NCBI GenBank assembly: GCA_023151255.1
Contig: JAKLJG010000003.1
Span: 286,001 to 350,000, forward strand
Direction of reading: 5' to 3'
Length of the DNA: 64,000 nt
Origin: Cyclobacteriaceae bacterium
GTDB taxonomy: Bacteria > Bacteroidota > Bacteroidia > Cytophagales > Cyclobacteriaceae
The position numbers were made by a program, and so were the translations under genes. This document shows positions 44,464-51,099 of the stretch, piece after piece. Numbering within the stretch: the stretch's first letter is position 1; the number at the start of each line of letters is the position of its first letter. The notes below the pieces were generated by a model. It searched no databases. It was not told the DNA's origin and saw only the letters and a list, made by a program, of their open reading frames with translations.

Positions 44464-45399
44464 ATGATTATTAAACGAAATTTTAACCCGGTACGCGTAG
44501 TGGGCTATGTGCGAAGCGAAATAGTTTTTTCGCTGCTTATCGGTGGTGTGGTGTGGGCATTGTATCGCAACGGCATCAGTCAGGTTGCGTTGCCCTTTTC
44601 GGTGGCTGCCATTTTAGGCAGTGCGCTGGCGATCTTCATTGCCTTCCGCAACAACAGTGCGTACGGAAGGTGGTGGGAGGCACGCACACTGTGGGGTGGC
44701 ATTGTAAACTCCAGCCGGGTATTGGCGCGACTCATCATTACGTTTACCGATAGTCACGCACACCAACCAAACTACGATGCTGTACGCAGCGAATCGTTCA
44801 AGAAGCAAATGATTTACCTGTGCATCGCATGGGTGCATGCCTTGCGATTGCATTTGCGCGGGCAGGAAGATTGGGATTCACTAAAGCCGTTCGTAGGGGA
44901 TGAGGATTTTAGTGCGCTCAGGCAAAGTCAGCATAAACCTAATTTTCTGCACTTACTTACGGGCCGAAAAATTTATGCGGCCATGGCCAACGGCACGCTG
45001 GGCGGATTTGATTCTTTTCAGATGGAAGGGCAACTGCTGGCACTGGCCAATTATCAGGGCGGTTGTGAGCGCATCAAGAACACTCCTTTATTACGACAGT
45101 ACGATTATTTTACCCGATTGTTTTTGTACGCCTTTATGTTGTTGCTGCCGCTTGCCCTGATTGGAGATTTTAGCCGCATGGGAATGGATTACCTGATGAT
45201 ACCGGTTTCGTTCATCATCTCCTTTGTGTTTGCTATTTTGGCCAAGGTGGGTGAAGTGAATGAAGATCCGTTCGAGAACCGGATTACAGATGTGCCCTTA
45301 ATGGCACTGTGTACAACCATTGAACGCGACTTACGAGAAATGCTGGGAGAGAACAACTTACCGCCATCCATTAAACCAGAAAATGGATTTATAAATTAG
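44464..45399 (+). CDS. Bestrophin-like anion channel
   Basis: A 311-residue UPF0187/bestrophin homolog. Characteristic parts are SAYGRWWEARTLWGG (about residues 65-79), four membrane helices in total, the cytosolic NYQGGCERIKNTPL, and the C-terminal EDPFENRITDVPL where eukaryotic bestrophins bind calcium. Bacterial members conduct chloride or sodium. It starts five bases after the DUF481 gene and ends 22 bases before the NADP-binding protein. Confidence 0.92.
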   Translation: MIIKRNFNPVRVVGYVRSEIVFSLLIGGVVWALYRNGISQVALPFSVAAILGSALAIFIAFRNNSAYGRWWEARTLWGGIVNSSRVLARLIITFTDSHAHQPNYDAVRSESFKKQMIYLCIAWVHALRLHLRGQEDWDSLKPFVGDEDFSALRQSQHKPNFLHLLTGRKIYAAMANGTLGGFDSFQMEGQLLALANYQGGCERIKNTPLLRQYDYFTRLFLYAFMLLLPLALIGDFSRMGMDYLMIPVSFIISFVFAILAKVGEVNEDPFENRITDVPLMALCTTIERDLREMLGENNLPPSIKPENGFIN

Positions 45400-45421
45400 G
45401 AAACATTAAAATTTATTGATT

Positions 45422-46039
45422 ATGAAAATCGCTATCATCGGAACCGGTAACGTAGGCGGGGCGTTGGCTACGGCCTGGGCAAAAGCCGGACATACTATTT
45501 TATTGGGTGTACAAAACACCAGCGACTTTAAAGGAAAGGAACTGCTGAAAAATGCGAACACCAGCGTTCATACGGTACAAGCTGCTGTGCGTGAAGCGGA
45601 AGTTATATTAATAGCTACGCCCGCACCGGTGGCAGCAGCGGTAGCTCAATCGTTGGGAGATACTACAGGCAAAGTAATTATCGATGCCATGAATGTGGTG
45701 ATGGACCGCGGTCCGGCAGGATTTTCCAACACGGCTGATGCCATACTGGCCAACACCGCTACCCGCGATGTAGTAAAGAGTTTTAATACCACCGGTTTTA
45801 ATAATATGAAAAACCCAACCTACGGGAATATGGCCATCGACATGTTTATGGCTGGCGACAGCGAAAAAGGAAAGAAGATTGTACATCAACTGGCGTTGGA
45901 TGCCGGCTTTGCCGAGTGCTACGATGTGGGGGGCAACGATAAATTTCAATTGATGGAGCAGTTCGCCTTTTTTTGGATTAACCTGGCCATGATGCGAGGA
46001 CAAGGGCGGGAGATTGGTTTTAAATTACTGAAGCGTTAA
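45422..46039 (+). CDS. NADP-binding oxidoreductase, F420-reductase-like (second copy)
   Basis: A 205-residue protein with MKIAIIGTGNVGGALATAW (Rossmann), VIIDAMNVVMD and VVKSFNTTGFNNMKNP, the same family as 40167 but clearly diverged. In this copy the second-strand LLGVQNTSDF lacks the Arg typical of NADPH binders. The ATG at 45422 is used; a TTG two codons upstream is unlikely. It probably closes the DJ-1/DUF481/bestrophin group. Confidence 0.83.
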   Translation: MKIAIIGTGNVGGALATAWAKAGHTILLGVQNTSDFKGKELLKNANTSVHTVQAAVREAEVILIATPAPVAAAVAQSLGDTTGKVIIDAMNVVMDRGPAGFSNTADAILANTATRDVVKSFNTTGFNNMKNPTYGNMAIDMFMAGDSEKGKKIVHQLALDAGFAECYDVGGNDKFQLMEQFAFFWINLAMMRGQGREIGFKLLKR

Positions 46040-46099
46040 CCTTTAATTTTTCTCATTTCAGGCGGTTTTTTGCGGGCTGGAACAATTTCTGCTAAATAG

Positions 46100-46129
46100 T
46101 TGTATATACAATAATTGTATATAAATTTG
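46100..46129 (+). promoter_or_regulatory. Pirin promoter with palindromic operator
   Basis: TTG (46100-46102), 19 bases, TAAATTTG (46122-46129) form a promoter 22 bases before the pirin ATG. The perfect palindrome TTGTATATACAA (46100-46111) overlaps the -33 element and has the same TTGTA/TACAA arms as the MarR promoter at 35408. Confidence 0.65.
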
Positions 46130-46151
46130 TTAACCTCTAATGTGATACTTG

Positions 46152-46862
46152 ATGAAAACCGTTCTGCATAAAGCCACTACGCGTGGCCATGCCAACCATG
46201 GTTGGCTTGATTCTTACCATACCTTCAGCTTTGCCGGCTATTACGATCCGACCCGCATTCATTTTGGTGCCCTGCGGGTACTCAATGATGATGTGGTGAA
46301 GGGTGGGGCAGGCTTCGGCCAGCACCCCCACGATAATATGGAAATAATTTCTATTCCGCTTCGCGGTGCGTTAGAACATGGCGATAGCACCGGGGGGCAT
46401 GGCATTATCCAATCAGGAGAAGTGCAGATTATGAGTGCAGGTTCCGGTATCGCTCATAGCGAAAGGAATGCCTCAAAAACAGAAGACGTAAACTTTTTGC
46501 AAATCTGGGTTTTTCCGAAAGAGCGTAACATTCAGCCGCGCTACGATCAGAAACTGTTTTTGGCAACAGATCGCTTAAACAAATTTCAAACGATCGTTTC
46601 TCCGGAAAAAAATAACAATGCACTGTGGATTAACCAGGATGCCTGGTTTTCGCTTGGAAAATTTGAGAAAGGGAAAACTGCTGAGTACGCCATTAATAAG
46701 CCCGGAAATGGCCTTTATGCTTTTGTTATTGACGGGGACGTAACAATTAACGGCCAAACCCTGAACAAGCGGGATGGGCTTGGTGTTTGGGATACAACTA
46801 TGGTCCAGATTATAGCGGATAATGATGCTGAACTGTTATTAATAGAAGTACCTATGACCTAA
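46152..46862 (+). CDS. Pirin family protein (YhhW-like)
   Basis: A 236-residue bicupin pirin. The N-terminal cupin has the metal ligands in GQHPHDNMEIISIPLRGALEH (His-x-His near residues 58-60 and later His/Glu) and SAGSGIAHSERNAS; the start RGHANHGWLDSYHTFSFAGY is the family signature. Some pirins are quercetinases; others regulate metabolism. The substrate is unknown. It has its own promoter with a MarR-type operator. Confidence 0.94.
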   Translation: MKTVLHKATTRGHANHGWLDSYHTFSFAGYYDPTRIHFGALRVLNDDVVKGGAGFGQHPHDNMEIISIPLRGALEHGDSTGGHGIIQSGEVQIMSAGSGIAHSERNASKTEDVNFLQIWVFPKERNIQPRYDQKLFLATDRLNKFQTIVSPEKNNNALWINQDAWFSLGKFEKGKTAEYAINKPGNGLYAFVIDGDVTINGQTLNKRDGLGVWDTTMVQIIADNDAELLLIEVPMT

Positions 46863-46874
46863 TACTAACCTTAT

Positions 46875-46922
46875 AACCTCCCACTCTCCCTTGGGAAAGG
46901 GAGCCGGGGGCGGGGGTGAGGT
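46875..46922. repeat. REP-like palindromic intergenic element
   Basis: Between the two pirin genes lies CTCCCTTGGGAAAGGGAG with a GC-rich tail (GCCGGGGGCGGGGGTGAGG). The stem CTCCCTT/AAAGGGAG and the tail look like the small dispersed elements of many Bacteroidota; only one copy is seen here, so repetition is from memory, not shown. Confidence 0.5.
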
Positions 46923-46937
46923 GAAAAAAGTAATCAC

Positions 46938-47807
46938 ATGAAAAACCGATCAGTAGCCCGTTTACTTTATGCCCACCTGGTGGATATGGGTGGTTTCCCG
47001 GTAAGACAGCCGCTGCCCACCGGCCAGGTCGATCAAATTGATCCCTTTTTGCTGTTGCATCATGCCGATGTAAAAGCACCAACCCATGTTGACCCTGATG
47101 ATGCCGGCATAGGCCCGCATCCGCATCGGGGATTTTCGCCAGTTACCTTTATTTTCAAGGGTGGTGTGCATCATCGCGACAGCCGGGGCAACGACAGCAC
47201 CATTTATGCCGGTGGGGCCCAGTGGATGAATGCCGGCATGGGCATTATTCACAGTGAACGTCCTCCACAGGATATTCATGAAATCGGTGGAAGACAAGAG
47301 ATCATTCAATTGTGGATAAATACACCGGCAAAAAATAAAATGGATCAGCCAATGTATTTCCCCATTAAAGCAGAAGAAGTTCCTTCCTTTCGCAGTGAAG
47401 ATGGCAAAGTGAAAGTTAATGTTTTTGCCGGGGATGTTTCCGGCACGAAAGGCCCGGCACCATCGCAGGCGGTAGTTAATGCAGCAACGCTCGAGTTTGC
47501 AGAAGGAGGTACCATTTCGATTGCACTGCCGGCAAATCATAACGCACTCATCTATTTGCTGGACGGAAAACTGTCGGTTGAGGGTTTTGGATTGGTTGAG
47601 GGTTTACACATTGTACATTTTAAAAATGATGGCGATGGCATTGCCGCTACGGCATTAGAAGATACCCGCGTGCTGCTGCTAAGCGGAGAGCCGTTAAATG
47701 AAAAAGTGGTATCCTACGGCCCGTTTGTAATGAACACGCAAACACAAATACTGGAAGCCATGCGCGATTACCAAATGGGTAAAATGGGCGTTTTAATAGA
47801 GGAATAG
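46938..47807 (+). CDS. Second pirin family protein
   Basis: A 289-residue pirin of a different subfamily, with DPFLLLHHADVKAP, GPHPHRGFSPVTFIFKGGV (metal-binding His-x-His, about residues 56-74), GGAQWMNAGMGIIHSERP and a second cupin. It is not a recent duplicate of the neighbour: length and motifs differ. It is followed three bases later by the nitroreductase gene, probably in the same operon. Confidence 0.94.
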   Translation: MKNRSVARLLYAHLVDMGGFPVRQPLPTGQVDQIDPFLLLHHADVKAPTHVDPDDAGIGPHPHRGFSPVTFIFKGGVHHRDSRGNDSTIYAGGAQWMNAGMGIIHSERPPQDIHEIGGRQEIIQLWINTPAKNKMDQPMYFPIKAEEVPSFRSEDGKVKVNVFAGDVSGTKGPAPSQAVVNAATLEFAEGGTISIALPANHNALIYLLDGKLSVEGFGLVEGLHIVHFKNDGDGIAATALEDTRVLLLSGEPLNEKVVSYGPFVMNTQTQILEAMRDYQMGKMGVLIEE

Positions 47808-47809
47808 AT

Positions 47810-48409
47810 ATGGAGGTACAAGTCATACAGAAAGCAACATCAGCCGTATTTGAAGCACCCGTGCTGGACCTAATACAACAGCGTAGGAGTCTGCGGGCTT
47901 TTTCGCATAAACTTGTTGAAATTGATAAGATAAAAAGCCTGTTCGAAGCAGCCCGTTGGGCGCCCTCCAGCGTAAACGAGCAGCCCTGGCGGTACATTTA
48001 TTCTACCAGGGAACAAGCCGAACTTTGGCACAGGATTTTTGAAACTTTACACGAAGGAAATCAAGTGTGGGCTAAACATGCTCCGCTGCTGATTGTGAGT
48101 TTTGCGCTCAAAAATTTTACGCGTAACGGCAGGCCTAATACATCGGCTATGTATGATTTAGGAGCAGCTAACGCCTTTCTGTCGTTGCAGGCAACAGCGT
48201 TGGGATTAACTGTTCATCAGATGGCCGGTTTTGATAGAGAAAAAATTATGAACGCACTTAACATTTCCGGGGCATATGAGCCGGCAGTGATTATGGCAGT
48301 TGGCTATCCAGGAAATCCTGATGAACTTCCGGAACAGCTTAAGCAACGGGAACAGGCACCCCGTCTACGCAACGTGCAGGCTGAATTTGTGAGAAATGAT
48401 TCTTTTTAA
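47810..48409 (+). CDS. Nitroreductase family protein
   Basis: A 199-residue FMN-dependent nitroreductase, with QQRRSLRAFSHKLVE (about residues 25-39) and ARWAPSSVNEQPWRYIY (about 48-64) contributing to the flavin site, and LGAANAFLSLQATALGL later. Members reduce nitroaromatics, quinones or flavins with NAD(P)H. It sits between a pirin and an osmC gene with gaps of two to three bases. Confidence 0.93.
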   Translation: MEVQVIQKATSAVFEAPVLDLIQQRRSLRAFSHKLVEIDKIKSLFEAARWAPSSVNEQPWRYIYSTREQAELWHRIFETLHEGNQVWAKHAPLLIVSFALKNFTRNGRPNTSAMYDLGAANAFLSLQATALGLTVHQMAGFDREKIMNALNISGAYEPAVIMAVGYPGNPDELPEQLKQREQAPRLRNVQAEFVRNDSF

Positions 48410-48412
48410 CCA

Positions 48413-48826
48413 GTGGAAACCAACGAAATTCAAACCGCCACAGCAATCATCGGTACCGATGTTTACAAAACGGAACTCACTGCCCGTACACACACCATCA
48501 TAGCCGATGAGCCATTTGAGGTTGGCGGAAAAGATCGGGGCCCGCGCCCGGGTGATTTTGTGCGCATGGGCCTTGCCTCCTGCACGGCCATTACGCTGCG
48601 AATGTATGCCAACCGCAAGAACATGGATGTGCAGCAAATCAGGGTAAGTGTTTCAAACGGTGCATTCGATGGTAAAACGAAGTACAAAACCGAAATTGAA
48701 ATAACGGGCAATGTAAGCGATGAACAGAAACAGCGGCTCATGCAGATTGCAAAACTGTGTCCGGTGCACAAACTGCTTACCAACCCGATTGAAATTAACA
48801 CATCGTTGTTAGTTGTTGGTTCTTAG
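48413..48826 (+). CDS. OsmC family peroxiredoxin-like protein
   Basis: A 137-residue OsmC protein with both catalytic cysteines visible: MGLASCTAITLRM (about residue 50) and IAKLCPVHKLLTN (about 119). OsmC/Ohr proteins use these thiols to reduce organic peroxides. Begins with GTG at 48413. Its 3' end contains the left arm of an inverted repeat (48805), which encodes the last residues. Confidence 0.92.
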   Translation: METNEIQTATAIIGTDVYKTELTARTHTIIADEPFEVGGKDRGPRPGDFVRMGLASCTAITLRMYANRKNMDVQQIRVSVSNGAFDGKTKYKTEIEITGNVSDEQKQRLMQIAKLCPVHKLLTNPIEINTSLLVVGS

Positions 48827-48871
48827 TTAAGGAAAGATGTTGCCAAAAACTAATAACGATCAACTAACAAC
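48805..48871. repeat. Imperfect inverted repeat after osmC
   Basis: Two 24-base arms (48805-48828 and 48848-48871) match at 21 of 24 positions in inverted orientation, around a 19-base loop. The left arm starts within osmC and includes its stop; the right arm ends ten bases before the ferredoxin ATG and is followed by TTTT. It could be a terminator, a regulatory hairpin or a short mobile element. Confidence 0.65.
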
Positions 48872-48880
48872 TTTTAGCAA

Positions 48881-49117
48881 ATGAAAGACATCACAAAAAA
48901 ATACACCAACGGAGAAGTAACCATCGTGTGGAAACCCGACCTGTGCATCCACTCCACACTTTGCTTCAAAGGGCTTCCAACTGTGTTCGATCCGAAAAAG
49001 CGGCCGTGGGTTACTCCGGAGGGATCTGCCACCGACAAGATTATTGAGCAGGTAAAAAAATGTCCTTCAGGCGCGCTAAGCTATTACCTTAATCGCGATG
49101 CGGCTGAAGAAAAATGA
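48881..49117 (+). CDS. Mono-cluster ferredoxin-like protein (Fer4_19)
   Basis: A 78-residue protein with three or more cysteines in the divergent ferredoxin pattern: PDLCIHSTLCFKGLP (about residues 20-34) and VKKCPSGAL (about 58-66). This is the Fer4_19 (DUF1271) family, predicted to hold a single iron-sulfur cluster. Its stop overlaps the CDGSH gene (ATGA), so the two are made together. Confidence 0.9.
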   Translation: MKDITKKYTNGEVTIVWKPDLCIHSTLCFKGLPTVFDPKKRPWVTPEGSATDKIIEQVKKCPSGALSYYLNRDAAEEK

Positions 49118-49308
49118 CTGTGGAAGCTGAAACAATAGTGGAACCAACACCCAACGGCCCGTTAATGGTGTATGGCAACGTGCTGGTGAAAGACAGTAAA
49201 GGGACGCTTACCAAGAAAAGCAATGCCACGGCCTTCTGCCGGTGCGGGGCATCCAACAATAAACCGTTTTGCGATGGCTCGCATCGTAAAATCGGGTTTC
49301 AGGGGTGA
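49114..49308 (+). CDS. CDGSH iron-sulfur domain protein
   Basis: A 64-residue protein with the CDGSH cluster motif FCRCGASNNKPFCDGSH (about residues 41-57), which binds a labile [2Fe-2S] cluster with three Cys and one His. Such proteins move electrons or clusters. In many bacteria Fer4_19 and CDGSH domains are fused or paired; here they are separate but coupled by a four-base overlap. Confidence 0.95.
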   Translation: MTVEAETIVEPTPNGPLMVYGNVLVKDSKGTLTKKSNATAFCRCGASNNKPFCDGSHRKIGFQG

Positions 49309-49319
49309 GTATCAATTGG

Positions 49320-50915
49320 TTACTCAATAGAAACTTTTTTCAGGTAATAAATTTCCGGATCAATTACCGGCAAGGTTTTGCTGGTAAGTTGTTGTGCTTT
49401 CTTGTTTATTGTAATGGTCTGCATGCCTGCATCGGTTACAACCTGAAGCGGTAAATCAAAATCCAGGTTATTCAACTTAATCAGCCAGGTGCTTTCACCG
49501 GTTTGCTTCAGCACTACCTCAAGTTTATTAGGCGTTCGTAAAAACAAATCAAACACTGGTTTCAGGCTTTTGCCGTAAGCGGTGCTGAAAAGTTTTTCCA
49601 CATCATTGGTGGTTACGGTGTTGTCGTAGGTGTATTGCGGATCGGTGGCCAGATTTTTAAGTGTGGGGAAGAAAATATCATCGCCCATAATGAACCGGAG
49701 CGAATGCATGAAGAAAGCTCCTTTGCCATAAATATCGCCATGGTACGCCTGGTCGGATTCCACTTCCTCGCCCTGCACAATAGGCAGCACGTTCTGGGTT
49801 TGGAAGGCGGTACGCTGCATGCGTTTTTTATACGCTTCTTCACCACCAATTTCGCGGATGTGTAACGCATCGGCATAGGTGCAGATGCCCTCCTGTATCC
49901 ACATGTGGCCCCAGTCGCGGTTGGTAACTTTGTTGGCCCACCACTCGTGCCCGAATTCATGTACCAGTAGCCAGTCGAAATCGTGTCCATTTATTTTTTC
50001 GAAGCGGTACTTGTTGCCATAAGCAATAAGCGACTGGTGCTCCATACCCAGGTGCGGGGTTTCACACAGGCCTATCTTTTCTTTGGCCCACGGGTACTCG
50101 CCAAAATACTTTTCAAGGATGCGGCAGGCTTCGGCCATCAGGTCGAGCAGATGCATGGCTTTACTTTCGTTTTCTTCAAGCACGTAGTAATCCATTGGCA
50201 CCGTGTTTCCGGCAGTGGTGGTATACTGGCGACTGACCTTTTTAAACTTACCCACATTAAATACCAGGCAATAGTTGCTGATGGTGTAGCGGGTCTTCCA
50301 GTGGAATGTAGTTTTGTCTCCTTTGGTGGTTTGTTTAATCAGTAACCCCGGACCAGCGGCTGTTAATCCTTTTGGTACGGTAATGATCAGGTCGGCACCT
50401 TCGTTGGGTTCATCGCTGGGATGATCCTTGCAGGGGAAGAAAATTTTTCCGCCTTCGCCCTGGCAGGTAATAGCAATCCACGGGTTTCCGTTGCTGTCTT
50501 TTTCCCATTGAAAACCGCCCGTCCACGGGGCACGCTCGGCAATGGCGGGTTTGCCTTCGTAATAAACCCTCACCGCATTATTTTGAACAGTACCCTTCAG
50601 ATTTTCAGGAGTAATCCGGATAAGATCATCTTCGGTATGTTGAAACGTGCTCTTTTTTCCGTTAACCAGCACATCGGTAACTTTTAATCCATGCCAGAAG
50701 TCGAGCAGGATTATACTGGGCTGTTCCGAATAAATCATCCTGATTTCGGTATAACCCGAAATAGCTTGATTGACCGGGTCAACCTCCAGCGCAATGGTAT
50801 AATGCCGGATATCCATAATGGCCTGTTCGGGCTTCAGCTTACCGCCCGATTTCAGGTTTTGTGCCGCGGTTGTTGCTGCGAAGATGAGTTGCAGAAAAAG
50901 GATGGTTGATCGCAT
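49320..50915 (-). CDS. M1 family aminopeptidase (secreted)
   Basis: A 531-residue exported zinc peptidase. The signal peptide (MRSTILFLQLIFAATTAAQ) is followed by a beta-rich N-terminal domain and the gluzincin motif HEFGHEWWANKVTNRDWGH (HExxH with the third ligand Glu in WIQEGICTYAD downstream). The GAMEN-type substrate motif appears changed to LGMEHQS (about residues 286-292), as in the cold-active or secreted M1 branch. It lacks the C-terminal HEAT domain of PepN, which explains the short length. Converges with the CDGSH gene and diverges from the tRNA. Confidence 0.92.
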   Translation of the reverse strand: MRSTILFLQLIFAATTAAQNLKSGGKLKPEQAIMDIRHYTIALEVDPVNQAISGYTEIRMIYSEQPSIILLDFWHGLKVTDVLVNGKKSTFQHTEDDLIRITPENLKGTVQNNAVRVYYEGKPAIAERAPWTGGFQWEKDSNGNPWIAITCQGEGGKIFFPCKDHPSDEPNEGADLIITVPKGLTAAGPGLLIKQTTKGDKTTFHWKTRYTISNYCLVFNVGKFKKVSRQYTTTAGNTVPMDYYVLEENESKAMHLLDLMAEACRILEKYFGEYPWAKEKIGLCETPHLGMEHQSLIAYGNKYRFEKINGHDFDWLLVHEFGHEWWANKVTNRDWGHMWIQEGICTYADALHIREIGGEEAYKKRMQRTAFQTQNVLPIVQGEEVESDQAYHGDIYGKGAFFMHSLRFIMGDDIFFPTLKNLATDPQYTYDNTVTTNDVEKLFSTAYGKSLKPVFDLFLRTPNKLEVVLKQTGESTWLIKLNNLDFDLPLQVVTDAGMQTITINKKAQQLTSKTLPVIDPEIYYLKKVSIE

Positions 50916-50974
50916 ACGAATAAGTTTGAGCGTTGAAAGTAATCAAACCAATGAAAGTTTGATAATTTAGCGAA

Positions 50975-51076
50975 GGGGTGTTAGCTCAGCTGGTTTAGAG
51001 CACTACCTTGACAGGGTAGGAGTCGAGGGCTCCCTGCCTTCGTAACGCAAGCAGGCAGGGAATCCCCCACATCCCA
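50975..51076 (+). tRNA. tRNA-Val (anticodon GAC) with a 34-nt segment in place of the T-loop
   Basis: All parts outside the T-loop are normal: acceptor GGGGTGT/ACATCCC, D-arm, anticodon stem CTACC/GGTAG with loop TTGACAG (anticodon GAC at 51010-51012), variable GAGTC, T-stem 5' half GAGGG, then after the extra segment the 3' half CCCCC. The usual TTCGAAT loop is replaced by a 34-base segment ending AAT, so the gene is 102 nt instead of about 75. A mature tRNA with an intact T-loop cannot be formed without removal of this segment; the gene is either non-functional or processed. The promoter is weak (TAATTTAG at 50963). Confidence 0.8.
51030..51063 (+). repeat. Palindromic insertion in the T-loop of tRNA-Val(GAC)
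   Basis: The inserted stretch has a perfect 8-bp stem CCCTGCCT (51032-51039) / AGGCAGGG (51053-51060) with a 13-base loop TCGTAACGCAAGC. CCTGCC/GGCAGG palindromes are, from memory, frequent small elements in some Cytophagales genomes; no second copy was noticed in this window. Confidence 0.75.
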
Positions 51077-51099
51077 CAAAGGGTATAATTCCATTGTTT

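Noticed and set aside
46962..47540. 192-residue frame opposite the second pirin
   Set aside because: Composition follows the reversed pirin codons; no start context or homology was recognised.
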